Origin: Rhodobacterales bacterium
Lineage (GTDB): Bacteria > Pseudomonadota > Alphaproteobacteria > Rhodobacterales > Rhodobacteraceae
Direction of reading: 5' to 3'
Assembly: GCA_030950105.1 (NCBI GenBank)
Contig: JAUZRV010000074.1
Span: 1-32,471 of the forward strand
Length of the DNA: 32,471 bases
The position numbers and the translations under genes were made by a program. The notes beneath the pieces were generated by a model, which was given only the letters and a program-made list of their open reading frames with translations, made no database searches and was not told the origin of the DNA. This document shows, one piece after another, positions 7,742 to 15,500 of this stretch (its first letter is position 1; the number at the start of each line of letters is the position of its first letter).

Positions 7742-8539
7742 ATGAAAAAACGTTACATAATTACAACTGCTTACATCTTTTTCCTGATGTTACCAATCTA
7801 TTGGCTGGTGTCGATGAGTTTCAAGACAACGGGCGAGATCCTAGGGGGATTTTCCCTGTTTCCCCAAGAGTTTACCTTGGAGAATTACCGCACAATTTTC
7901 ACCGACCCGACATGGTATTGGGGGTATTTCAATTCGATATTCTATGTCACTCTAAACACGGTGATTTCGGTGTCGGTTGCGCTGCCGGCGGCCTATGCGT
8001 TTTCGCGCTATAGGTTCCTGGGCGATAAACAATTGTTTTTCTGGCTGCTCACCAATCGTATGGCGCCGGCGGCGGTATTTGCTTTGCCGTTCTTTCAACT
8101 TTATTCGGCGGTGGGCCTGTTTGATACGCACCTCGGCGTGGCGTTGGCGCATGCGTTGTTCAATGTGCCGCTCGCTGTGTGGATATTGGAGGGCTTCATG
8201 AGCGGGGTGCCCAAAGAACTTGACGAGACCGCCTATGTGGACGGGTATTCGTTCCCGCGATTTTTCACCACGATATTTTTGCCGACGATAAAATCGGGTG
8301 TCGGGGTGACGGCGTTTTTCTGCTTCATGTTCTCTTGGGTGGAATTGTTATTGGCGAAAACCCTCACGGCGGTCGACGCAAAACCGATTGCGGCGATCAT
8401 GACCAAGACCGCGTCGAGCGCGGGATACGAGCTTGGGCTTTTGGCGGCGGCGGGGACGTTGACCATCATTCCGGGAGCGATTGTGATCTATTTTGTGCGC
8501 AATAATATCGCCAAAGGATTTGCGATGGGGAGAGTATGA
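7742..8539 (+). CDS. glpQ: Glycerol ABC transporter permease GlpQ
   Basis: This is the second permease of the importer, 265 residues, MalG/UgpE-like. The track start at 7691 lies in glpP; the ATG at 7742 begins MKKRYIITTAYIFFLMLPIYWLVSMSF, a normal first membrane segment, with GGGTGG just upstream as an SD. The EAA loop is PKELDETAYVDGYSFPRFFTTIFLPTIKSG. It ends GMGRV with a TGA that overlaps the ATG of glpU. It should form the glycerol pore with GlpP and be driven by GlpS/GlpT. Confidence 0.88.
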   Translation: MKKRYIITTAYIFFLMLPIYWLVSMSFKTTGEILGGFSLFPQEFTLENYRTIFTDPTWYWGYFNSIFYVTLNTVISVSVALPAAYAFSRYRFLGDKQLFFWLLTNRMAPAAVFALPFFQLYSAVGLFDTHLGVALAHALFNVPLAVWILEGFMSGVPKELDETAYVDGYSFPRFFTTIFLPTIKSGVGVTAFFCFMFSWVELLLAKTLTAVDAKPIAAIMTKTASSAGYELGLLAAAGTLTIIPGAIVIYFVRNNIAKGFAMGRV

Positions 8540-8817
8540 TGTTGGGGTGGATGGCATGGACATGGCCGACGGCGTTTGTCTTTATCGGGATTTTTTCGGC
8601 GATGGGGGTGCTGACATTGCTTGAAATTCGCAACCCGGGGGGGGATGCGCGCAAGGGGGTATTGGGGTTAACGACAACCCGCGGCGACCGCTTGTTTATA
8701 ACTTTACTGGGGTCCTGTTACATTTTCCTGGCTTGGCTTGGCGTTTTTGGCACGCCGCTTTGGGTGCCACTCGCCATTGCCGTTGCCTGGGGCGGTTTTT
8801 GCTTCTGGAAGGTGTAA
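8536..8817 (+). CDS. glpU: Small membrane protein, DUF2160 family (GlpU)
   Basis: This is a 93-residue inner-membrane protein of the DUF2160/COG5477 family, which accompanies the rhizobial glycerol ABC operon as GlpU. Three hydrophobic segments are visible (MAWTWPTAFVFIGIFSAMGVLTLLE, LFITLLGSCYIFLAWLGVF, WVPLAIAVAWGGFCFW), with the family-typical loop NPGGDARKGVLGLTTTRGDRLF between the first two. It overlaps glpQ by 4 bases; a second ATG three bases on is an equally possible start. Its function in transport is not established. No clear terminator follows; blaI starts about 106 bases downstream. Confidence 0.82.
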   Translation: MMLGWMAWTWPTAFVFIGIFSAMGVLTLLEIRNPGGDARKGVLGLTTTRGDRLFITLLGSCYIFLAWLGVFGTPLWVPLAIAVAWGGFCFWKV

Positions 8818-8875
8818 AAGTCGAAATGACGCAGTTTTACCCGTATTTCCCCTGTTTTTCCGATCCTTTATCGCG

Positions 8876-8904
8876 TTTATGTGCTACTGTTGTAACCATT
8901 ATAA
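8876..8904 (+). promoter_or_regulatory. Promoter of the BlaI/M56 pair, possible operator in the spacer
   Basis: TTTATG (8876-8881), a 17-base spacer and TTATAA (8899-8904) form a plausible sigma-70 promoter ending about 20 bases before the GTG start. The spacer contains TACTGTTGTA, whose TAC/GTA ends loosely recall the TACA/TGTA half-sites of BlaI/MecI operators. The operator reading is weak. Confidence 0.4.
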
Positions 8905-8923
8905 AAAACAGGCGTAACTAAAA

Positions 8924-9319
8924 GTGCGACAAAAGAAACACAGCACACTTTTGACCGAAGTGGAATTGGAATTCATGACCGCGGTTTGGGAAATAAACGG
9001 GGGAACCGTGCGCGAGGTGATGGCGGTGCTCGCGCCGGAGCGTAACCTTGCCTATACTTCGGCTTCGACCATTTTGCGAATACTGGAGCAAAAAGAGTTT
9101 CTGGTTAGCGAAAAATCCGGGCGTTCGTTTATCTATCGCCCCACTATTGAAAAGAGCAGTTATCAAACAAAGTCGCTTAATGATCTGTCGATGAAATTGT
9201 TTGACAATACGCCTTCGTCTCTTGTGGCGCGGTTGGTGGATGATGAAAATCTGACCGAAGATATGCTTGAGGAAATTCGGGCTTTACTGGATAGGAGATT
9301 AGGGAAAAATGCTGTCTGA
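8924..9319 (+). CDS. BlaI/MecI-family transcriptional repressor
   Basis: This is a 131-residue winged-helix repressor (penicillinase-repressor family), probably a cytoplasmic dimer. It starts at a GTG: MRQKKHSTLLTEVELEFMTAVWEINGGTVREV. The recognition region is LAYTSASTILRILEQKEFLVSEKSGRSFIYRPTI, followed by a C-terminal helix where the partner protease normally cleaves. Its 3' end overlaps the M56 protease gene by 11 bases, the standard repressor-sensor pairing. No beta-lactamase or PBP gene is adjacent, so the regulated target is unknown. Autoregulation is expected for the family. The SD before the GTG is poor. Confidence 0.88.
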   Translation: MRQKKHSTLLTEVELEFMTAVWEINGGTVREVMAVLAPERNLAYTSASTILRILEQKEFLVSEKSGRSFIYRPTIEKSSYQTKSLNDLSMKLFDNTPSSLVARLVDDENLTEDMLEEIRALLDRRLGKNAV

Positions 9320-10424
9320 GGCCCTCCTTAATGCTTATATCGACGCCAACATATTGTTGGGGGCCGGTTATTTGCTTTGGTCTTTTGCACGTTTTCTTAT
9401 TGTGCGGCTTGGGCTGCGCCGCGCCTATATCACACATCTCAAATTGCTTAACGGGGTGATGCTTGCCATCGTATTCTGTCCGATTGCAATTTATTTTATA
9501 ACGGCCTGGGTTGCGCAACCGACAATCAGTTTTTCGGACGTTGTCGTGGCGCAATATCTGGAAGGCAATGTTGATGTAACCGCGCTCCAGCTTGATCGTA
9601 TTCTCAAAATTCGCGAAGCCTTTGAACGTGATTTGGTAGACCTCGGGTCACCGCTCTCTATGGGGTTGGCAGTTCTCTTTATGACCGGCTTTATTGGCTT
9701 TGGTTTCAAGGTTTTGCGCAATGCGCTCCATTTGCGCCGCGCTCTGAATTCCTGTCGTCCGTGGCGAAAAATTGGCAGGGTGCAACTGTTGCTGAGCGAT
9801 CGCGCGCTGGTGCCGTATTCGACGCGCGGATTTGGCAAGCACTATATTGTGATGCCGACTGCGATGCTTGATCATTCTCATGATGTGCGTCTCGCGGTTG
9901 CGCATGAATTGCAACATTTTCGGCAGCGTGACGTGGAGTGGGCGATTGTTCTGGAGATCATGACGCCGTTTTTCTTCTGGAATCCGTTGTTTTTCATGTG
10001 GAAACGGGAAGTCATTCAATTGCGCGAATTTTCGTGTGATCAAAACCTGATCGCCCGAAACGGTGTCGATGTTCGCGCCTATTGCGAATGTCTATTGCGG
10101 GCGAGCCAGCGTAGCCTACGGGGCGCGCAGAATTTTACCATTGTCGCGCCAGCGGTGCCATTGGTAAAGACTGTGCCGCGCTCTGTAGGGGGCTTGGAAA
10201 GCCGAATTATGGCGCTTACCAGTGATCGTTCCGGTTGGTCGTCACGGCGGCTTTTCCAGATGACATTTTTCCCGTTGGCGCTGGCCATAATGGCGATTGG
10301 TGTCCTTATCCAGAGCCCTGCGGATTGGAGCCATGACCGTCTAATGCTATCGACCATTATCAATTTGGAACGCCTGGATATACACAACGCCGAGACCGCG
10401 CGCGCGAATTTCGGGTCGCGATAA
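9309..10424 (+). CDS. M56-family membrane zinc protease, BlaR1/MecR1-like
   Basis: This is a 371-residue integral membrane metalloprotease presumed to cleave the BlaI-type repressor encoded just upstream. The zinc motif HELQH is at 199-203, with Glu240 in REFSCDQ as the likely third ligand (compare ExxCD in BlaR1). Membrane segments lie near residues 14-33, 49-68, 118-134, 211-230 and 303-322 (LFQMTFFPLALAIMAIGVLIQ), leaving a short C-terminal tail. The long penicillin-binding sensor of BlaR1 (about 600 residues) is absent, so the signal is not evidently a beta-lactam. The tail ends soon after a CGCGCGCG run, and a coding-like stretch in another frame continues for about 65 codons (next entry), so a frameshift near the C-terminus is possible. 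Confidence 0.85.
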   Translation: MLSEALLNAYIDANILLGAGYLLWSFARFLIVRLGLRRAYITHLKLLNGVMLAIVFCPIAIYFITAWVAQPTISFSDVVVAQYLEGNVDVTALQLDRILKIREAFERDLVDLGSPLSMGLAVLFMTGFIGFGFKVLRNALHLRRALNSCRPWRKIGRVQLLLSDRALVPYSTRGFGKHYIVMPTAMLDHSHDVRLAVAHELQHFRQRDVEWAIVLEIMTPFFFWNPLFFMWKREVIQLREFSCDQNLIARNGVDVRAYCECLLRASQRSLRGAQNFTIVAPAVPLVKTVPRSVGGLESRIMALTSDRSGWSSRRLFQMTFFPLALAIMAIGVLIQSPADWSHDRLMLSTIINLERLDIHNAETARANFGSR

Positions 10425-10618
10425 CGTGGGTGGTATCTGCCGGATTGGTGCCGCAACAAAACGGCGCGCGTGGGCAGGCGGCGGCGGTGGATGAACTGTG
10501 GGGGGCGGATGCAGTGCGCGACAGACGTGGGGCCGAAGCCCGCGCATTTGTGCGTAAAAATCACCTGCAGGATACCGCTACATCGACAAATTGGGCGCAA
10601 TTGTCAGCGTTGGAATGA
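10395..10618 (+). other. Coding-like tail in another frame, possible frameshifted C-terminus of the M56 protease
   Basis: Downstream of the M56 stop, the frame used by the 10430..10618 ORF stays open back across the end of the M56 gene and reads REFRVAITWVVSAGLVPQQ, then an acidic/basic tail (RRGAEARAFVRKNHL) to a TGA at 10618. Its codon choice (GCG, GTG, GGG, TTG, GAT) is like that of real genes nearby. The only start in the stretch is GTG 10430, without an SD. The frames meet at ACCGCGCGCGCG, a repeat prone to slippage. It could be the true C-terminus after a sequencing or biological frameshift, or chance. Confidence 0.3.
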
Positions 10619-10624
10619 CGCGAC

Positions 10625-11320
10625 CTATACGCCGACGTATTGATGCAAAAGATCTTTGTCGGCGCGTAATTCTTGTGGTGTGACTGTGCGTGCATTTTGG
10701 CCATTTTTTACGAAAACGATGGTATCAGCGACCGCAAGAACCGCATCAACGCGCTGTTCCACAAGAATAATTGCGACATTTTTCTTTTTCAACGCCACCA
10801 CTGCATCCCGTATGAGCGCAATCATTGACGGTTGTAACCCTTCCGTCGGTTCGTCCAGAAGCAGCACTTTTGGCTCTAGGCAGAGTGCGCGGGCGGTGGC
10901 CAGCATTTGCTGTTCGCCCCCTGAAAGGGTCTCGGCGGGTTGATCAAGACGGTCACGTAATAGCGGGAACATATCAAGCACGTGATCAAGGGTTGCCGCC
11001 CCTTTGCCACGGGTCATAAGCCCGATTTGCAGGTTTTCCGACACGGTCATTTCGCCAAACAATCGCCGCCCCTGCGGAATATATCCAATGCCGCGTTTGG
11101 GCACTTGGTAGGCGGGCAACTGGGTGATGTCCGCGCCTTCCAAAGTGACTTGGCCAGAGGTTGCAGGGACCAGCCCCATGATGGTTTTCATCAAAGTTGT
11201 TTTACCGGCCCCGTTGCGCCCAAGAAGGCACAGGATTTCGCCAGCTTGCACCGAGAGAGAAAGATCCCGCAACACCTGCACACGTCCATATCCGGCATTG
11301 ATGTCGCGCAGTTCAAGCAT
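10625..11320 (-). CDS. LivF-like ABC transporter ATP-binding protein
   Basis: This is a 231-residue ATPase of the branched-chain-amino-acid transporter class (HAAT), the LivF member. The start is the ATG at 11320 (MLELRDINAGYGRVQVLRD); the longer ORF to 11401 runs back into the livG-like gene. Motifs are Walker A GRNGAGKTT (34-42), signature LSGGE (132-136) and Walker B VLLLDE (152-157). GYIPQGRRLFGEMTVSENL is the family's Q-loop region. It overlaps the upstream ATPase gene by 8 bases and is the last gene of a five-gene operon. It faces the M56 gene convergently. The transported substrate cannot be read from this subunit. Confidence 0.88.
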   Translation of the reverse strand: MLELRDINAGYGRVQVLRDLSLSVQAGEILCLLGRNGAGKTTLMKTIMGLVPATSGQVTLEGADITQLPAYQVPKRGIGYIPQGRRLFGEMTVSENLQIGLMTRGKGAATLDHVLDMFPLLRDRLDQPAETLSGGEQQMLATARALCLEPKVLLLDEPTEGLQPSMIALIRDAVVALKKKNVAIILVEQRVDAVLAVADTIVFVKNGQNARTVTPQELRADKDLLHQYVGV

Positions 11321-12041
11321 CGTCGCCCCCCAAATAGGCCGTTTGCACTGCGGCATTGGCATGGATTTGTGCAGGCGTGCCTTCGGCGATGATCTCGCCA
11401 AAATTGAGCACGGTAATTTGGTCGGCCAGCGACATCACCACATCGATATTATGTTCGATCAGCAACACGGTTGTGGTTTGGGCGACATCTCGGATCAGGG
11501 TCTTGAAAGCGTCGATTTCACCATCGGAAAGGCCCTGCGTTGGTTCATCAAGAATGAGTAATTTCGGGGTCTGGCCAAGGCCCATAGCGATTTCAAGCAG
11601 GCGTTGATGCCCATAGGCAAGATCACCGGCAGTTTGATCGGAAAATGGGTGCAGGCCAACCCGGGCGAGCGCAATTTTAGTTTGTATTTTTAGGTTTTTA
11701 TCGGACCCAACATGGTGACGTTGCACCGCAAGGGCGACGTTTTCATAGACCGTGAGATTGGCGAAGATCGAGGTGATTTGAAACGTGTAGGCGATGCCAA
11801 GCGAAATCCGTTTGTGATCGGGCAGGGCGGTGACATCGGTGCCTTCAAATTCGATCACCCCGCTGGTCACGGGAATACGGCCACAGAGCATGGAAACAAA
11901 GGTGGTTTTCCCCGCGCCATTAGGCCCGATCAGGGCGCGAATTTCGCCTTTTGGCAGGATGAAATCAACGTTTTGGACCGCCTTGAGGCCGCCGTAGGTT
12001 TTGGAAACCGCACGTGTAGAGAGCAAAGTCACGGCAGCCAT
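11313..12041 (-). CDS. LivG-like ABC transporter ATP-binding protein
   Basis: This is a 242-residue ATPase, the LivG partner. The ATG at 12041 is preferred over the GTG at 12050 because AAAGGTGGG lies just before it. Motifs are Walker A GPNGAGKT (39-46), Q-loop in AYTFQITSIFANLTVYENV, signature in the LivG form LAYGHQR (141-147) and Walker B LLILDE (161-166). It overlaps the permease gene upstream by 13 bases and the LivF-like gene downstream by 8, so all are translationally coupled. It powers uptake with the LivF-like subunit. Confidence 0.88.
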   Translation of the reverse strand: MAAVTLLSTRAVSKTYGGLKAVQNVDFILPKGEIRALIGPNGAGKTTFVSMLCGRIPVTSGVIEFEGTDVTALPDHKRISLGIAYTFQITSIFANLTVYENVALAVQRHHVGSDKNLKIQTKIALARVGLHPFSDQTAGDLAYGHQRLLEIAMGLGQTPKLLILDEPTQGLSDGEIDAFKTLIRDVAQTTTVLLIEHNIDVVMSLADQITVLNFGEIIAEGTPAQIHANAAVQTAYLGGDDA

Positions 12042-12964
12042 TTTGCCCACCTTTCACGAACAATGCCGATCAACCCGTTGCGTGCAAACATGGTGAGCAG
12101 CACCAGAACCACGCCGACCACCAACATATAGGCATCGGTGACGGTGCTTGAGAGATCAATCAGGTAAAACATGAACAATGTGCCTATAAACGGGCCAATC
12201 ACGGTGCCAGCCCCGCCCAACAACACCCAGAGGAGCGGGAAAATTGAATAGGGAACCTGGGCAAAACTCGCCCCGACATAGCCAAACAGGATGCCGTAAC
12301 TTGCCCCCGCCGCGCCCGAAACCGTCCCCGAGAGAACGACAGAAAGCAATTTGTGCCGCCATGTGTCATAGCCAAGCATTTTGGCGCGCGGTTCATTTTC
12401 ACGGATGGCAATAAAGACGCGGCCAATGTTTGATTGCACAAGCTTCAAAGTGCCGATCAGGACAGTGGAAAACAGCACAAGGGCGGCGAAATAGCGGATG
12501 GTCGGATCCGATAGATCAAGGCCGAATATATGGCGCACCGATTGTTGAATGACAAAGCCTTCGTCGCCACGGGTATAGGGGTTGAAATAAAGGATAACCA
12601 AGAAAATAGTCTGTGAAAACATCAAGGTAACGATCATGAAGGCGACGCCAAGGGTGCGCAACGCCAACAGGCCGACCACAAGGGAAAGTGTGAGAGACGC
12701 AAACAAACCCATGCCGAAAGCAGGGCCAACACCCATGCCGAGGAATTGCACCGAAAGGCCCATACCGTAAAGGCCAGCAGCGAAAAACATCGCGTGTCCA
12801 AGGCTTAACAATCCAGTGTAGCCGAACATGATATTATAGCCCATGGCGTAGGTCGCCATCACCATAATGCGGGCCATATTTCCGTGATGATAGGCCGGAA
12901 GGACAAATTGCAGCACGATGAGCAGGGCAATCAGGCCAAGATGGAGAGCGATGGATTTTCTCAT
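12029..12964 (-). CDS. LivM-like ABC transporter permease
   Basis: This is an inner-membrane permease, 311 residues, BPD_transp_2 family, LivM type. The start MRKSIALHLGLIALLIVLQFVLPAYHHGNMARIM is the normal first segment, and GYNIMFGYTGLLSLGHAMFFAAGLYG is the hallmark LivM motif (YNLLxGYTGxxSLGHAxF). IAIRENEPRAKMLGYDTWRHKLLSVVLSG is the cytoplasmic coupling loop. It overlaps the LivH-like gene by 4 bases (ATGA). It forms the pore with that protein. Confidence 0.9.
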   Translation of the reverse strand: MRKSIALHLGLIALLIVLQFVLPAYHHGNMARIMVMATYAMGYNIMFGYTGLLSLGHAMFFAAGLYGMGLSVQFLGMGVGPAFGMGLFASLTLSLVVGLLALRTLGVAFMIVTLMFSQTIFLVILYFNPYTRGDEGFVIQQSVRHIFGLDLSDPTIRYFAALVLFSTVLIGTLKLVQSNIGRVFIAIRENEPRAKMLGYDTWRHKLLSVVLSGTVSGAAGASYGILFGYVGASFAQVPYSIFPLLWVLLGGAGTVIGPFIGTLFMFYLIDLSSTVTDAYMLVVGVVLVLLTMFARNGLIGIVRERWAKWLP

Positions 12965-13887
12965 GCTGGTTTGGCCCCGAATAATCCGTTGGGGCGATAA
13001 ACCAATACCATCGCAACCAGCAACGTCGCCAGTATCTTGGCCAGTGTCGGCGTGAAAAATACCGAAATGATCCCATCACTCATCCCGATCAAAATGGCGG
13101 CGACCACTGTGCCACGGAGGGAGCCAAGCCCGCCAATAATCACCACGATAAATGACAGCAGCAGCGGATCGTCCCCCATCAAATAATGCGCCTGCTGGAT
13201 CGGCACCACCAGAACCGCCCCCAAAGCGGCAAGGGCCGCCCCCATGCCGAACACCAAGGCGTAGACTTTTTCAACCGGGATACCAAAGGCTTGGGCGGTT
13301 TCCCCGTCAAGTTGCGTGGCGCGCAGGATCAAGCCGAGTTTGCTTTTGGCCATCAGCATCCAGAGCGCCAGAAGCGTGACAATCGCGGCGGCAATGACAA
13401 AAAGTTTGTAACTTGTTGTGCTTAACCCCCACGGCCAATACATTGATAGGCCGCCATCGGTAAATTCAAACCACGGCAGGGCAAGGCGGGTGTTAAAGGG
13501 CGGCGCAACCGGGTGGGCATCGGGACCATAGGTCATCAATGTGACCTGCTGGATGATATAAAGCAGGCCGATGGTGGCAACAATCGTGCGCTCGGGATCA
13601 TAATCAATGCGCCGCAACACGAGCCAATCGGCGAGGGCGGCGAGCAGTCCCACCAGAAGCGGGGCAATAATCAGCGCGGCCATAAATCCTATTGCCGCAC
13701 TGCCACCAATCATCGAGGTGACAAACCACGCCAGAACCGCGCCGAGCATGTAAAATTCGCCGTGCGCCACATTGACCACCCGCATGACGCCAAAAACCAA
13801 CGACAACCCAAGGGCGGTCAAGGTTAAAACCGACGCCTGCACCAACCCTTCCAGGGTGGCAAGCAAAAGGTGGGGGCCAAATTCCAT
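12961..13887 (-). CDS. LivH-like ABC transporter permease
   Basis: This is an inner-membrane permease, 308 residues, LivH type. GLSLVFGVMRVVNVAHGEFYMLGA (about residues 27-50) is the LivH signature, and ILRATQLDGETAQAFGIPVEKVYALVFGMGAALAALGAVL is the coupling loop with the next segment. FIVVIIGGLGSLRGTVVAAILIG is the conserved C-terminal motif. The start ATG at 13887 follows an 89-base gap after the binding-protein gene. Gene order binding protein-H-M-G-F is the usual one for this transporter class. Confidence 0.9.
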   Translation of the reverse strand: MEFGPHLLLATLEGLVQASVLTLTALGLSLVFGVMRVVNVAHGEFYMLGAVLAWFVTSMIGGSAAIGFMAALIIAPLLVGLLAALADWLVLRRIDYDPERTIVATIGLLYIIQQVTLMTYGPDAHPVAPPFNTRLALPWFEFTDGGLSMYWPWGLSTTSYKLFVIAAAIVTLLALWMLMAKSKLGLILRATQLDGETAQAFGIPVEKVYALVFGMGAALAALGAVLVVPIQQAHYLMGDDPLLLSFIVVIIGGLGSLRGTVVAAILIGMSDGIISVFFTPTLAKILATLLVAMVLVYRPNGLFGAKPA

Positions 13888-13976
13888 AACTGTGCTCGAT
13901 CAGGTGGCCGATTGGACGGCGCGTTTCCCCCCCGTGAAGGGGAGGATTTAAGGGGCAGGCGGTAAAACCGTCCGGT

Positions 13977-15272
13977 TTAGAACGATTGCGCGGTGTAATC
14001 GACTTCGTCAGGGTAAAGCCCGTCTTCAATCGACGTGGTGTGTTGCACAACCAGTTTGCCGCCTTCGACCTTGGAAATATATTGCGGGCCAAACACCTGA
14101 TGGGTTTTGCCGTTAAACAATTTCGCGCCTTGGGGATGTTCGCGCCCCTCGGGCATGTCGGTGATCGCTTCGACCGCTTCAATCAGGGATTGACGATCAG
14201 CCGGACCTTTGTATCCAGATGCTTCCATCCCGTCCTTGATGGTATAAAGCGTTTCCCAGCAGCCAAACATATGGGCATAGGTCGAAACGTCTTTTGGATC
14301 GTCAAGTGACGCGCCTTTGTCGTCGATGCCAATGGCGGCGCGATAGAATTTATCAGCGTCGGTTTGGTTGCTCTGGGCGTAGCGCGGCATGCCTTCCCAA
14401 AAATGGGTGCCCTCAAGGAATTCAAGCCCCGGCGAGGCGAAATCAACCGCTTCGAGAGAGTCGATAAAGCCGAAAATTTCCGGGTGGCTCGGCCCGAAAA
14501 ATTCACCCAGCTCTTTGACGAATGTCAGAACCGAAGGGCCAACCATGACGTGATAGATGACTTCGGTTTCGCGCGGGATTTGCGGGAAATATTTGGTGAA
14601 CGAGGTTTCGGTGGGGGGGATGGCGAGTTTTGCAATCACCTCGCCGCCCTGTGCGGCAATTGCTTCGCTAAAGAAATCACGGTGGTTATGACCAAAGGCG
14701 AAATCAGGGTAAATCATGGTGACTTTTTTGCCAAGGTTATCGGCCACAAAAGGTGCCATCGCCTGCACCTGTGATTTTACATCGGTGATTCCGGGTTGCA
14801 ATGTATAGCGGTTGAGCATGCCCGAGGCGACATGATGGCCCTCGGAGACCACAAAATAAGGTAGCTTAAGTTCGGCGGCGCGCGGCGCGGACCCGATGAC
14901 CACATGCGAAAACAACGTGCCATAGGCAATGTCGCAACCATGTTGGTTGGCAAATTTTTCGAGAACCTCGGCGCCGCGTTTGGGATCGGTGCCATCGTCT
15001 TCGGCGACGATTCCAATCGGGCGACCATTGATACCACCGGCGTCATTGATAACCTTGGCAGCGGCGTTTGTGGTGCGTTCATACCAGCGGCCATAGGCGG
15101 CTCCGATGCCGGTGCGGTGCACTTGAAAGCCGATTTTGATCGGGGCATCCGATCCGGCATGGGCGTAGCGGGCGAAATTGGGTAGCGCAGTTGCAGCCCC
15201 CGCAGCGGCAAGGCCGGTCAGAACATTGCGTCGGGTCGGTGCCGCGCTTAAAAGAGTTTTCGATTTCATCAA
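13977..15272 (-). CDS. Periplasmic binding protein of a branched-chain-amino-acid-type ABC transporter
   Basis: This is a 431-residue Leu/Ile/Val-type periplasmic binding protein (Peripla_BP_6), first gene of the operon. A twin-arginine signal is visible (SAAPTRRNVLTGLAAAGAATALP, ending near AHAGSD), so it is probably exported folded by Tat. The mature start APIKIGFQVHRTGIGAAYGRWYERTTNAAAKVINDAGGINGRPIGIVAEDDGTDPKRGAEVLEKF is the classic first lobe. The SD AGGGGAGA precedes MMKSK; the second Met is an equal alternative. The ligand is not evident. Family members bind amino acids, urea, amides or aromatic acids, and no catabolic gene sits beside the operon to choose among them. Confidence 0.85.
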   Translation of the reverse strand: MMKSKTLLSAAPTRRNVLTGLAAAGAATALPNFARYAHAGSDAPIKIGFQVHRTGIGAAYGRWYERTTNAAAKVINDAGGINGRPIGIVAEDDGTDPKRGAEVLEKFANQHGCDIAYGTLFSHVVIGSAPRAAELKLPYFVVSEGHHVASGMLNRYTLQPGITDVKSQVQAMAPFVADNLGKKVTMIYPDFAFGHNHRDFFSEAIAAQGGEVIAKLAIPPTETSFTKYFPQIPRETEVIYHVMVGPSVLTFVKELGEFFGPSHPEIFGFIDSLEAVDFASPGLEFLEGTHFWEGMPRYAQSNQTDADKFYRAAIGIDDKGASLDDPKDVSTYAHMFGCWETLYTIKDGMEASGYKGPADRQSLIEAVEAITDMPEGREHPQGAKLFNGKTHQVFGPQYISKVEGGKLVVQHTTSIEDGLYPDEVDYTAQSF

Positions 15273-15500
15273 TTCAATCTCCCCTAATGGTTTTGTTTTT
15301 TGTAAAAACTTAATTAGGGCGAGTATTCACAAATCAGGAAACAATGCAAAGAAATTTGATTGTATACGAACAAGTTTTGCCGTTCCCACAGGTAAATGTG
15401 CATTGTGGTGCGTGCGTGGAAAATCACACGTTATATTCATAAACGGTTGAAGTAAAACAGGTTTTGCGTTTGGGATGAGATGAAAAATCGGGCCTTTCCG
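15273..15500 (-). promoter_or_regulatory. Intergenic leader of the Liv-like operon
   Basis: This 228-base gap holds the 5' leader of the binding-protein gene and the 3' end of xylA transcription, both on the minus strand. The SD AGGGGAGA lies just before the binding-protein start. A GTATAC core within TTGTATACGAA (about 15360) recalls GntR-type operators but is imperfect. I see no convincing sigma-70 pair, no gene and no clear xylA terminator. Confidence 0.3.

Noticed and set aside
13930-13980. Hairpin near the end of the Liv-type binding protein gene (CGGT-AAA-ACCG)
   Set aside because: The stem is only about four to six pairs with a wobble and no T-run; too weak to call a terminator.
13604-14182. 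Minus-strand 192 aa ORF spanning the gap between the binding protein and the LivH-like gene
   Set aside because: It overlaps both genes in another frame; the part in the 89-base gap has no start signal and no similarity I recognise.
15355-15375. GTATAC-centred GntR-like operator upstream of the Liv-type operon
   Set aside because: The palindrome is imperfect beyond the six central bases and no GntR gene is nearby.
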